64,000 nucleotides of DNA from Fibrobacter sp. (GTDB lineage Bacteria; Fibrobacterota; Fibrobacteria; Fibrobacterales; Fibrobacteraceae), in the NCBI GenBank assembly GCA_024398845.1, contig JAKSIM010000009.1, positions 1-64,000 of the forward strand, in the 5' to 3' direction. A program made the position numbers and the translations under genes. Of the stretch, positions 25,589 to 33,034 are shown piece by piece. The number at the start of each line of letters is the position of its first letter. Positions within the stretch are counted from its first letter, which is position 1. The notes below the pieces were generated by a model. It saw only the letters and a program-made list of their open reading frames with translations, was not told the DNA's origin and did no database searches.

Positions 25589-27205
25589 TCACTTTCCTAA
25601 ATCGACCGTTTTCCAGCCCTCGGCGCCAAACCGCAAATCGCGCTCGACGAACTCCCAAATCAGGAGTTTTTTGCCTTTGAGAACACCAGCCTTGCGGGCA
25701 AGTTTTTCACGCACGAGCGTACTTGCACCGCCATCGCTTACGATGCTTGCCACGGGGCGTTTCATTTCGCGGGCGAAGTGCGCAATCCAGCCCGCATTCA
25801 CGGGCGAATCGGTTTGGTAAATTCGACTGAAGCTATCACCAAGAATTAAAATTTTTGATTTTCTAAAATCGTCTTTAAAAGGCGTACGGTTCGTATCGAT
25901 TGTCACGGAATCACGTTCAGAAATCACCTGTTCATAAACCACATGGCCCGTCACGCGTTGCACCTTGAAGGTATTGAACTTGTTGAGTCCGCTCATTTCG
26001 CCAATGTCGCCCATGCGGTCCGCCACGGAATCCACGGCCACGTAATCCACACTTTCGGCGCCGACATCCACGACACCCGCTTCAGCCATTTTGCGCACCT
26101 TCGCAGAAATTTCTCGAGCAGCAAGTTCCGCACCTCGTGGAGTCCAGTGCGTGTCGTCGTTCAGGTAAAGGGCGCCCAATTTTGCATCATCAGCCTTGGC
26201 GGCCCAGAGCGGCGTGTACAAATCTACGGTGTTAAAGCCAAGTGCCGCAAGGCTATCGAGAATGGCCTTGCCATGGCCCGCGCGGCAGATGCCGTTGGAA
26301 TTCTGCAGGCTCGCAGTACGGCCCGTCAAGCGTTCCGGGTAGATGCTCGGCTTGCCGGGGACAATCACCACCAGGAGTTCCACGCCCTTCGCCTTCAACT
26401 GGTCGCGGAATTTTGAAATCGCAGAAATCGGATTGTCGAGTTTTGCGCTGCGCACGTCAAGCGGCGACGGCTGCACCAGGAATTCAACATCCTGACGGTA
26501 GTAGAGCCATGGATTAGACGAGAGACGAGAGACGAGAGACGAGAGAGTGTCATCGGAAGGCGAGAGACGAGAGGGATTCTTGCCAAGCACGACCTTCTCG
26601 CCTGGGTCGTTGAAAATCTTCCATACGGCAAGCTGGTATTTCGGACGCACGGCAAGCACCAAGGCGTTTTCGTCCTCGACCTTGTTTTCGAACGCACGCA
26701 AGTAGCGGCTCGTCCAAACGCCGTAATGCTTTACGTCCAAAAAAGCATTCACCCAGGAGAACCCGCTGAATTCCGCAATAACCGCTTTGAGGCAACTATC
26801 CACCGTCGGGAACGTCTCCGGTTCATCTTCCAAACCAGCGAGCAGCGTATCGGCCTGCTTCAAAAGTCGGTAACGCGCCTCGGCCGAATCCAGTTCCGCA
26901 TAGGCATTCACGGTCAAAACCGAAGCCTCAAGGTCCGAAACCGCCGAAACCACAGGTACCAAGGCATCCGCCGTTTCGGCCCCGCCCGCAATCGCCTCGC
27001 GAGCAGCACGCCAACGCGCCTCCACGGAATCCGCAGCCGCAGCAATAGCCGCCCCGCGCTTGAACGGCGTGTAAACCACATCCTTGAAAATATCAAAACA
27101 TAAAAAACGCTTTTCACCGCGCAAGTCCGCTACAGCCTGCACGCTAAACGGCAACAGCAACAGCAAACCAAAAACAACTATGAGAATAATAAACTTCTTT
27201 TGCAC
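25589..27205 (-). CDS. AlgX/AlgJ-like SGNH O-acetyltransferase-type protein
   Basis: Exported or membrane-anchored protein of 538 residues with one N-terminal hydrophobic segment (FIILIVVFGLLLLLPFSV). The C-terminal half is an SGNH fold of the alginate O-acetyltransferase family: LYLNDDTHWTPRGAELAA carries the Asp-His pair and ILGDSFSRIY the catalytic Ser. Such proteins acetylate exopolysaccharide together with a membrane MBOAT protein, but none is encoded nearby. A low-complexity SRLSPSDDTLSSLVSRLSS insert (26515-26577) is encoded by repeated GAGACGA units. The start is GTG, with TATTTTTA ending 4 nt before it. The N-terminal ~200 residues match nothing I recognise. Confidence 0.75.
   Translation of the reverse strand: MQKKFIILIVVFGLLLLLPFSVQAVADLRGEKRFLCFDIFKDVVYTPFKRGAAIAAAADSVEARWRAAREAIAGGAETADALVPVVSAVSDLEASVLTVNAYAELDSAEARYRLLKQADTLLAGLEDEPETFPTVDSCLKAVIAEFSGFSWVNAFLDVKHYGVWTSRYLRAFENKVEDENALVLAVRPKYQLAVWKIFNDPGEKVVLGKNPSRLSPSDDTLSSLVSRLSSNPWLYYRQDVEFLVQPSPLDVRSAKLDNPISAISKFRDQLKAKGVELLVVIVPGKPSIYPERLTGRTASLQNSNGICRAGHGKAILDSLAALGFNTVDLYTPLWAAKADDAKLGALYLNDDTHWTPRGAELAAREISAKVRKMAEAGVVDVGAESVDYVAVDSVADRMGDIGEMSGLNKFNTFKVQRVTGHVVYEQVISERDSVTIDTNRTPFKDDFRKSKILILGDSFSRIYQTDSPVNAGWIAHFAREMKRPVASIVSDGGASTLVREKLARKAGVLKGKKLLIWEFVERDLRFGAEGWKTVDLGK
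26515..26577. repeat. in-frame GAGACGA-type repeat inside the AlgX-like gene
   Basis: Tandem GAGACGA units separated by a short spacer encode alternating SRLS/SSLVSRLSS residues on the minus strand. Related GAGACGAGAG or CTAGAGACGAGAG stretches occur at 34400-34415 (inside the chelatase/dehydrogenase gene) and 60208-60233 (ahead of mnmG), so the unit is dispersed. Confidence 0.7.
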
Positions 27206-27232
27206 TATCTAAAAATAGCAAAAAAAGAAAAT

Positions 27233-27766
27233 CTATTTTAGGTAAGCTCTACACTTGGCAATAAAATCGTCGTACGCCTGCTCACGCGTTTGGCCACGGC
27301 AGTAATCGCCAACCTTGCAACCTTCCTTCTTGTACTGAACCAGGTTCTCTTCCGTAACCAATCGGCCACCATAAACACCGGCATGATTTTGGGCAACAGA
27401 ACGTTGAGTCTCGTAAAGGGAAACAGAATCTGCGCATACGTATTTACGATCCTTCATATTTTCACAAGCAGTCTTAGACACTCCAATCAGAGCTTCCTGA
27501 AGCGTCTTAACAGTCGAATCCGCTGTAAAAATGCGCTTGGCCACATAGAAGGTTTCCCCTTCAACATACTGGAATTCCCATTCATTGGCCTCTTTTTTAA
27601 AATCGCAATTCGTGACAATATTGAAATCGGTTACAGACTTTACGGGCTTAACGGCATTTTTTTCATCAGGCGAAGAACCTCCCGACACGCTATCATCGGA
27701 TGTGCAGCCGCACAGAATGCAAAATAAAACCGGAACGCAAACCTTTACATATTTTTTTAAATTCAT
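27233..27766 (-). CDS. small lipoprotein, paralogue A
   Basis: Putative lipoprotein of 177 residues with a signal peptide and lipobox LCGC (Cys near 20), then a short Ser/Gly/Asp linker and a ~135-residue domain with several cysteines. It is paralogous to the next gene (27800-28342): both share NCDF/KCDF, WEFQYVE/LKFQYVE, the YVCADSVS/YVCTDSVS segment, YGG..VTEEN and a C-terminal KVGDYCRGQTRE/KIGDYFSGKTRK stretch. Both open with an SD-preceded ATG (GAAGGGG here). I do not recognise the family; it may be Fibrobacter-specific. The first Met of a longer frame (27772) is a GTG and was rejected. Confidence 0.72.
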   Translation of the reverse strand: MNLKKYVKVCVPVLFCILCGCTSDDSVSGGSSPDEKNAVKPVKSVTDFNIVTNCDFKKEANEWEFQYVEGETFYVAKRIFTADSTVKTLQEALIGVSKTACENMKDRKYVCADSVSLYETQRSVAQNHAGVYGGRLVTEENLVQYKKEGCKVGDYCRGQTREQAYDDFIAKCRAYLK

Positions 27767-27799
27767 ACCCACCCCTTCAATTTTTTTGATTTCACAATA

Positions 27800-28342
27800 T
27801 TATTTCAAGTGTTTTTGGCACTCCTCCATGAAATCTTTAAAATATTCCTTTCGTGTTTTTCCCGAAAAATAATCGCCAATTTTATAGCCCTTATCCTTAA
27901 GGTCCTCGTAATTTTCTTCGGTCACCTCTATCCCACCATAAATATCGCCATGCTTCGGGAAAGAAATAGAGCTAACTTCAAACGAAACGGAATCCGTACA
28001 CACATAACGCACCTGAATAAGCTCGCTAGCCTCAAACGCTTCGCACGCCGACTTGCTCATTCCCTCCATGGCTTCCCATTTTTCCATGGTCACGGAATCC
28101 TTGCCAAAAGACAACCTTTGTGCATAAAGCCAATTTTTTTCAACGTATTGGAATTTTAAGTCATTATCGCTTTCAGAGAAATCACATTTGGTGACGACAT
28201 CATAATCATCTTCTTGAGCAGAAGACGATTTACGCTCGGAACTTTCCCCTGCGGAAGTTGACGAAGTCTCCTTGTTATAGCATCCAGTCGTAGCCAAGAA
28301 CAAAACCGAAATGCTGGCCAAAGCGATTTTTTTAAAATTCAT
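27800..28342 (-). CDS. small lipoprotein, paralogue B
   Basis: Putative lipoprotein of 180 residues with lipobox ATTGC (Cys near 21), a Ser-rich linker (SSTSAGESSERKSSS) and a domain homologous to paralogue A. GAGGGGAG lies ahead of the ATG at 28342; the longer frame to 28357 lacks such a site. It lies 33 bp upstream of paralogue A on the same strand, so the pair probably forms one transcript from a local duplication. Unknown function; expected to face the periplasm. Confidence 0.72.
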   Translation of the reverse strand: MNFKKIALASISVLFLATTGCYNKETSSTSAGESSERKSSSAQEDDYDVVTKCDFSESDNDLKFQYVEKNWLYAQRLSFGKDSVTMEKWEAMEGMSKSACEAFEASELIQVRYVCTDSVSFEVSSISFPKHGDIYGGIEVTEENYEDLKDKGYKIGDYFSGKTRKEYFKDFMEECQKHLK

Positions 28343-28462
28343 ATTTACTCCCCTCAAAAAATGTTTTGGAAATTAAATTTCCCAAATCTCTTCAATTTAA
28401 CCACTTTGCAAACTTTTGTCAACACAAATCCAAACGAGAGTGTTCCAAATCACACTATTTCA

Positions 28463-28496
28463 AAATAAAAAAGGCTCCCTCATGCGAGAGAGTCTT
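28463..28496 (-). terminator. terminator of the tRNA-Arg gene
   Basis: On the minus strand CTCTCTC and GAGGGAG (one G-T pair) close a GCAT tetraloop (28475-28492) and are followed by a T-run. It lies just past the 3' end of the tRNA. Confidence 0.85.
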
Positions 28497-28500
28497 TTTA

Positions 28501-28573
28501 TACCCGGTCCGCGACTCGAACGCGGAGCTAGTCCTTAGGAGGGACCCGTTTTATCCCGTTAAACTAACCAGGC
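28501..28573 (-). tRNA. tRNA-Arg, anticodon CCU
   Basis: A complete 73-nt cloverleaf on the minus strand. Acceptor stem GCCTGGT/ACCGGGT (with G-U pairs), D arm GTTT/AAAC, anticodon stem GGTCC/GGACT around loop CTCCTAA (anticodon CCT), 4-nt variable loop and T arm CCGCG-TTCGAGT-CGCGG. The discriminator base is A. The 3' CCA is not encoded, so it must be added by tRNA nucleotidyltransferase. No integrase or attachment-site duplication is seen next to it. Confidence 0.95.
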
Positions 28574-28781
28574 AACAATTCGGCAGTCAAGCCACCGAAG
28601 CAAGAGCAAATATACAAAAGATTCAATAAAATGTCATCAAGCCCCCTGGAGTCCCAAGGAATACTGCTCATTTTAACCGTTTTTTTATATTTTATACCTT
28701 GGAAATGCTTATGCAAAAGAAAGACGAGCCCGAAGTACAATCGCGCCTTAGTCTGCAGTTAACCCATAAAAAATTTGAATC

Positions 28782-29150
28782 ATGGAAACCGAATACACCG
28801 TCACTGGTAAAATCCTAGGCTTAAAAAAAAGCGAGGCCGAGCCCATTGAATTCGAGGGTTTTCATTTTAACATAAAGCCCTGCGCCGCTCAGTCCAGCGC
28901 AATTTCTCTGAGTGACCCCACCAACGCACAAAGCGTCTCTGAAGCGACCCTCACCCGCCTCTGCCAGCTACTCTCCAAAAGATTCAATTGCAAAGTCTAC
29001 CTTTGCAAAGGGGCCGAGACCTACGGCAACGCGAACGTATTTAACGGAGGGTCCGACTACGAAATCGTGAGCGAAAAGTGGTTCTTGTGCGTTTTCGAAA
29101 ATGGTCACGAAATCCTTTGCGAAACAACCGACCACTGGAACCCCATGTAA
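28782..29150 (+). CDS. hypothetical protein, 122 residues
   Basis: Unrecognised cytosolic-looking protein without signal peptide or membrane segment. Sequence features: METEYTVTGKILGLKKSEAE at the N-terminus, an FEGFHFNIKPCAA segment, a predicted helix containing TLTRLCQLLSKRFNCK and a C-terminal FENGHEILCETTDHWNP. The alternating pattern suggests a small alpha/beta domain. No Shine-Dalgarno is visible; AAATTTGAATC immediately precedes the ATG. It is a lone gene between the tRNA and the FISUMP region. Codon use is like the neighbouring genes, supporting a real protein. Confidence 0.6.
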   Translation: METEYTVTGKILGLKKSEAEPIEFEGFHFNIKPCAAQSSAISLSDPTNAQSVSEATLTRLCQLLSKRFNCKVYLCKGAETYGNANVFNGGSDYEIVSEKWFLCVFENGHEILCETTDHWNPM

Positions 29151-29167
29151 GCTTCAGTCGCCTTGCG

Positions 29168-29305
29168 TTAGTCCTTGAGGCAACGAACGGAGAAACAGTC
29201 ACTTGCAAGTGCAGCATCCATCATCAGGCGCGGTTCGAGAGACTCGATCTTGTAGTTGTTACGGGAATTCTTGGACTTTTTGTTGTTCTTGTTGAGTTTG
29301 GACAT
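29168..29305 (-). pseudogene. 45-codon ORF: LEPR-motif N-terminus joined to a FISUMP-like tail
   Basis: Short reading frame preceded by TAGGGG about 5 nt before the ATG. It opens with a Lys/Asn/Ser-rich leader (MSKLNKNNKKSKNSRNN) and the segment SLEPRLMMDAALASD, which resembles the LEPR-type N-terminal motif of very large bacterial surface proteins. It then ends in CFSVRCLKD, like the C-terminal end of FISUMP domains (compare FPVRCVKNY in the adjacent gene). It therefore looks like a deletion fusion of the two ends of other genes. Whether it is expressed is unknown. A copy broken inside the LEPR motif lies at 31455-31577. Confidence 0.6.
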
Positions 29306-30009
29306 AGAACCCCTATAGCCTTTTTCCCAAAGGCATTGTTAATTTGTTTAAAATCTTGTTATAATTAGTAGTTTTTTACGCAGCGGACAGGAAAAGCACG
29401 TTTTGACTTAGCCTCTTCATAAAGGCGGTTCATGCCTTGAGATTCTATCGAGACTAGATGCGCCTTTTCAGGATAATCACTTGATTGCTCCGGTGACCAG
29501 AAAAAAGTCTGTTTCTTTATAAGTTTGAAAGTTGTAGTACCGTTTTCATAACGTAGCCAATATCCTGTAGGCAATATCGATAGACCAGAACCGTTGTTAC
29601 CGAAACCAGCTACTTTCGAGCCCAAATAGGATACACTACTATGCTGCAAATAAGCCCATTCCCCTTCACTTGCAACATGCCACCCCTCGGGGCAAATACC
29701 CTGATGCTGTACATAATATTGTGGTTGCGTATAACCGCTGGGATAAACGAATTTTTGAGAGCAAGCCTCTGCACTCATAGAGACGCTGTCACACACTGCG
29801 GGAAAATTCATCGCATTGCTCCAAGTATAGAGGCCGCCCCAGCCGTTTTCGCAGTACCACGGGTCATCATCGTAACAGTACTTCGTGGAGTCTCCCTGCA
29901 CTGTACCGCCAGACACCATCTTACCATAATTCAGGTTCTCGGCAAAGAAAACATAAGTTTTTTCAAAAACATCATCATACTTGCTCACCGTACGATACTT
30001 GTGTCCGTC
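29239..30009. repeat. ~770-bp direct repeat, left copy
   Basis: Nearly identical to 31511-32281 with a constant offset of 2272 bp and no gaps; by eye about four substitutions. It covers the C-terminal ~215 codons of the FISUMP gene, its 3' flank and the first ~22 codons of the LEPR fragment. Similarity continues more patchily into the 5' part of the genes, with another nearly identical block at 30109-30240 versus 32381-32513. Confidence 0.9.
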
Positions 30010-30480
30010 ACGCGGATCCGTGAACTCGCCGTAAGACACCTTCTCGTTGAACTGCTTCGACATGTCGAAGTAGCTGCTGGTAGGCGCAGCCGAACTGGAG
30101 GACACCGGAACCCAATAGCCGTCATGACAAATAACCTTTACCCCATTCGCCCTTTGAGTTTTGCCCTCCTCAGAGCAAGGCCTTTTTTCTTCGCCAGAGC
30201 TACTGTTCGTCCCAGCAGACGTTCCCGAGCTGCTCGACGTTACAGAAGAACTGCTCTTGGAGTCGGTGGACGAGCTTGATTTTGCAGAGGAGGAGCTGTT
30301 CGTAGTCGAAGACGAGACGCTGCTGCTGGATTTGTCATCTTTGCTGCTGCAAGACGAGGGGCTAGAGCCTTCATGGCTGTCGCCACTCAGGGTAGCGCCG
30401 CTGTCGGAGGATTCCTTTTCCGGTTCAACGAAGCTGCTGCTGTCGTCGTCACCGCACGCGACAAGGCCGAGGGTCATCAT
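29365..30480 (-). CDS. FISUMP-domain lipoprotein, start codon apparently lost
   Basis: Lipoprotein with lipobox LVACG, a long Ser-rich linker and a C-terminal FISUMP (TIGR02145) domain from ~FTDPRDGHKYRTV to FPVRCVKNY. The first in-frame ATG (30480) leaves only about eight residues before the lipobox cysteine, too short for a signal peptide. In the same frame upstream, KRFLFVGFVA would complete a normal signal peptide, and AAGGAG lies 6 nt before an ATA codon at 30523-30525. No ATG, GTG or TTG exists in frame between the preceding stop and 30480. So either ATA initiates, or the gene has lost its start. It is near-identical to the gene at 31637-32797 over its 3' two-thirds. Confidence 0.75.
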   Translation of the reverse strand: MMTLGLVACGDDDSSSFVEPEKESSDSGATLSGDSHEGSSPSSCSSKDDKSSSSVSSSTTNSSSSAKSSSSTDSKSSSSVTSSSSGTSAGTNSSSGEEKRPCSEEGKTQRANGVKVICHDGYWVPVSSSSAAPTSSYFDMSKQFNEKVSYGEFTDPRDGHKYRTVSKYDDVFEKTYVFFAENLNYGKMVSGGTVQGDSTKYCYDDDPWYCENGWGGLYTWSNAMNFPAVCDSVSMSAEACSQKFVYPSGYTQPQYYVQHQGICPEGWHVASEGEWAYLQHSSVSYLGSKVAGFGNNGSGLSILPTGYWLRYENGTTTFKLIKKQTFFWSPEQSSDYPEKAHLVSIESQGMNRLYEEAKSKRAFPVRCVKNY

Positions 30481-30604
30481 GGCGACAAATCCGACAAAGA
30501 GAAAACGCTTGAAGTCAAGAACTATGGGAAACTCCTTTTGTACGTAAAGAATTTATAAAAAACATTTGGTACGAGACGGCCGCTTATTTTAATTTTCAAT
30601 GGGA

Positions 30605-30997
30605 CTAAGTCCAGTCCTCAATACAAAGCCCCTCCACACGTGAAAACTCGCGAACATTGTGCGTGACAAGGCAGCCGCCCATCGCCGTCGCCGCTATCAC
30701 GAGATCATTCGGGCCAATCGGGCACCCCCGTTCTTCAAGCTGATGGCGGATTTTCCCATAAGCCTTCGCTGCGGCCTTGTCAAAAGGAACAATCTGGAAC
30801 TCTCGCAAAAAGGCATCGTACAAAGCTTTCGTCTTTGCGTAATCCCTACTCCGACGAGCGCCATACTCCAGTTCGGCACAGACAACGGAAGGAACGACAA
30901 TCGACGTGGCCGGGATGCGTTCAAAGTGTTTACGAATCTCGGGGAACAAGCCCTTTACCGCATAAACGATGATGTTCGTATCCAGGAAGTATTTCAC
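30605..30997 (-). CDS. vapC: PIN-domain ribonuclease toxin, VapC type
   Basis: PIN-fold RNase of 130 residues with the acidic metal site: Asp6 in FLDTN, Glu42 in CAELEYG, Asp98 in GPNDLVIAA and the THNVREF segment (~112-118). VapC toxins cleave tRNA or rRNA and are held inactive by their antitoxin. The GTG start overlaps the antitoxin stop (GTGA) with GGAGGAACT upstream, the usual coupled arrangement. The pair lies between the two copies of the ~770-bp direct repeat, so it may stabilise that segment. Confidence 0.9.
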   Translation of the reverse strand: MKYFLDTNIIVYAVKGLFPEIRKHFERIPATSIVVPSVVCAELEYGARRSRDYAKTKALYDAFLREFQIVPFDKAAAKAYGKIRHQLEERGCPIGPNDLVIAATAMGGCLVTHNVREFSRVEGLCIEDWT

Positions 30998-31296
30998 AGT
31001 TCCTCCCTGGGCGTATCAAGATTTGCATCCAGCTCATCGGGAACTTCAATGCCGAGGTTCTTGCCGCTGCCAAACAGATTCCAAAAATCGGGCGAATAAG
31101 TTGCCTTGGCAGATTCAGCGATATCCAAATCCAGGGCGCAAGGAAACTTCTGTTCACGCACCACCTGGCGCAGGAACATGTTTATCCCGACGGAAAGGTT
31201 CATACCCAAGGCGTCGAAAACGCGTTCGGCGTCTTTCTTGACTTTTGGGTCTATTCTAAAGGTGAACGAGGTCGATGCGGACATAATAGCCTCCAT
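30994..31296 (-). CDS. RelB/DinJ-like antitoxin
   Basis: About 100 residues with an N-terminal ribbon-helix-helix of the RelB/DinJ family: TFRIDPKVKKDAERVFDALG, then NLSVGINMFLRQVV. The C-terminal part (YSPDFWNLFGSG to DELDANLD) would wrap the toxin. DinJ-type antitoxins usually pair with YafQ/RelE folds; here the partner is a PIN toxin. The start at 31296 follows GGGGAGG; an ATG at 31284 after GGAGG is equally possible and would shorten it by four residues. It should autoregulate its own promoter. Confidence 0.82.
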   Translation of the reverse strand: MEAIMSASTSFTFRIDPKVKKDAERVFDALGMNLSVGINMFLRQVVREQKFPCALDLDIAESAKATYSPDFWNLFGSGKNLGIEVPDELDANLDTPREEL

Positions 31297-31454
31297 GCTA
31301 CACCTCCCCAATATACATTTTTATAAGAACAACATCAATACACGTATTAACAATGTATTTACATTTTTTACAAAAAAAGAGCGTTTTAATTCGTTTTTTA
31401 CACATTTCAACTCCTTTTGCGCTACAAGCAGAATTTTTTAAGCGCAATCTTACT

Positions 31455-31577
31455 TTACAGCAATATAGCAAAAACGTATGTCAAAGTATGACACTCGCCA
31501 CATAATCCAAGAGACTCGATCTTGTAATTGTTACGGGAATTCTTGGACTTTTTGTTGTTCTTGTTGAGTTTAGACAT
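31455..31577 (-). pseudogene. truncated copy of the LEPR fragment
   Basis: A 40-codon frame whose first 23 codons match the ORF at 29168-29305 (MSKLNKNNKKSK through KIESL) and then diverge into an unrelated tail. The sequence change coincides with the left end of the 770-bp repeat (31511), so this is the duplication breakpoint. The remaining intergenic space to 31311 is AT-rich promoter-type DNA ahead of the antitoxin gene. Confidence 0.55.
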
Positions 31578-32281
31578 AGAACCCCTATAGCCTTTTTCCC
31601 AAAGGCATTGTTAATTTGTTTAAAATCTTGTTATAATTAGTAGTTTTTTACGCAGCGGACAGGAAAAGCACGTTTTGACTTAGCCTCTTCATAAAGGCGG
31701 TTCATGCCTTGAGATTCTATCGAGACTAGATGCGCCTTTTCAGGATAATCACTTGATTGCTCCGGTGACCAGAAAAAAGTCTGTTTCTTTATAAGTTTGA
31801 AAGTTGTAGTACCGTTTTCATAACGTAGCCAATATCCTGTAGGCAATATCGATAGACCAGAACCGTTGTTACCGAAACCAGCTACTTTCGAGCCCAAATA
31901 GGATACACTACTATGCTGCAAATAAGCCCATTCCCCTTCACTTGCAACATGCCACCCCTCGGGGCAAATACCCTGATGCTGTACATAATATTGTGGTTGC
32001 GTATAACCGCTGGGATAAACGAATTTTTGAGAGCAAGCCTCTGCACTCATAGAGACGCTGTCACACACTGCGGGAAAATTCATCGCATTGCTCCAAGTAT
32101 AGAGGCCGCCCCAGCCGTTTTCGCAGTACCACGGGTCATCATCGTAACAGTACTTCGTGGAGTCTCCCTGCACTGTACCGCCAGACACCATCTTACCATA
32201 ATTCAGATTCTCGGCAAAGAAAACATAAGTTTTTTCAAAAACATCGTCATACTTGCTCACCGTACGATACTTGTGTCCGTC
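31511..32281. repeat. ~770-bp direct repeat, right copy
   Basis: Partner of 29239-30009. Recombination between the two would remove 2272 bp, including the toxin-antitoxin pair and one FISUMP gene. Confidence 0.9.
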
Positions 32282-32797
32282 GCGAGGGTCTGTAAATTCT
32301 CCGTACTCAACATCCGGATTGAATTGTTCCGTCATATCGAAGTAGCTGCTAGTAGGCTCCGCCGAACTGGAGGATTCCGGAACCCAAAAACCGTCATGAC
32401 AAATAACCTTTACCCCATTCGCCCTTTGAGTTTTGCCCTCCTCAGAGCAAGGCCTTTTTTCTTCGCCAGAGCTACTGTTCGTCCCAGCAGACGTTCCCGA
32501 GCTGCTCGACTTAACGCTTGACGAGGCTGGGCTAGACTCACCGCCACTGTTCTTGTCTCCTGTAGACGAACTGGATTTCGCAGACGACGAACTGTTCGTC
32601 GATAAGGACGAGACGCTGCTGCTGGATTTGTCTCCATTGCCGTCACTGGTCCCGTCGCCGCTGCTCAGGATTTCGCTAGACGAAGATTCCTTTTCCGGCT
32701 CAACGAAGCTGCTGCTGTCATCATCGCCACAGGCGGTAAAGAACATGGTTGCCGCGAACAGGGCCGCTGGGAGGGCAAATGGTAGCAATCGTTTCAT
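31637..32797 (-). CDS. FISUMP-domain lipoprotein
   Basis: Lipoprotein of 386 residues: signal peptide MKRLLPFALPAALFAATMFF with lipobox FTACG, then DDDSSSFVEPEKESS, a long Ser/Lys/Thr linker and a C-terminal FISUMP domain starting near DPRDGHKYRTV and ending FPVRCVKNY. The domain contains the ICPEGWHVASEGEW motif typical of the family and many cysteines. FISUMP proteins are numerous in Fibrobacter and are thought to be surface-exposed; their molecular role is not established. TTGGAG precedes the ATG. The 3' part is near-identical to the gene at 29365-30480, and the linkers differ in Ser-repeat content. Confidence 0.9.
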   Translation of the reverse strand: MKRLLPFALPAALFAATMFFTACGDDDSSSFVEPEKESSSSEILSSGDGTSDGNGDKSSSSVSSLSTNSSSSAKSSSSTGDKNSGGESSPASSSVKSSSSGTSAGTNSSSGEEKRPCSEEGKTQRANGVKVICHDGFWVPESSSSAEPTSSYFDMTEQFNPDVEYGEFTDPRDGHKYRTVSKYDDVFEKTYVFFAENLNYGKMVSGGTVQGDSTKYCYDDDPWYCENGWGGLYTWSNAMNFPAVCDSVSMSAEACSQKFVYPSGYTQPQYYVQHQGICPEGWHVASEGEWAYLQHSSVSYLGSKVAGFGNNGSGLSILPTGYWLRYENGTTTFKLIKKQTFFWSPEQSSDYPEKAHLVSIESQGMNRLYEEAKSKRAFPVRCVKNY

Positions 32798-32847
32798 CTG
32801 TTTACTCCAAAGTAAGCAAGAAGAATATATAAAAAAATTTCGGGGTG

Positions 32848-33009
32848 CTAAGATGCATGCCCTTCCGGAGAAAGTTCCTCCAGCAGAAGTTCCTTTTCCA
32901 AATCCATGAACATTTTCACCTCAGCCAGATTAACTTTATTTGTACCATTTGCAAAAACGCGACGACATAAATACTGGGTGTAGTAAGCATGCCGCTTAGT
33001 CCAATCCAT
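32848..33009 (-). CDS. possible small protein, 53 residues
   Basis: Reading frame beginning MDWTKRHAYYTQYLCRRVFA and ending with an acidic Leu-rich helix (MDLEKELLLEELSPEG). The composition looks protein-like and an amphipathic C-terminal helix is predicted. There is no strong Shine-Dalgarno site. Three 14-bp-spaced TACAAAATG repeats lie directly upstream. It occupies an otherwise empty 300-bp gap between hemB and the FISUMP gene. No family recognised; it could also be a gene remnant. Confidence 0.4.
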   Translation of the reverse strand: MDWTKRHAYYTQYLCRRVFANGTNKVNLAEVKMFMDLEKELLLEELSPEGHAS

Positions 33010-33034
33010 AATGAACTCAATGCATTCTCCATTT

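Noticed and set aside
28501..28573. tRNA-Arg as an integration site of a genomic island
   Set aside because: No integrase gene and no direct repeat of the tRNA 3' end was seen in the neighbouring sequence.
28630..28778. Short plus-strand frames between the tRNA and the hypothetical gene
   Set aside because: One frame of 43 codons has a hydrophobic stretch and another of 37 codons is Lys-rich, but neither has a ribosome binding site or recognisable features.
30300..30480. Ser-codon trinucleotide runs in FISUMP linkers as microsatellites
   Set aside because: These encode normal Ser-rich linkers of this protein family and use mixed Ser codons.
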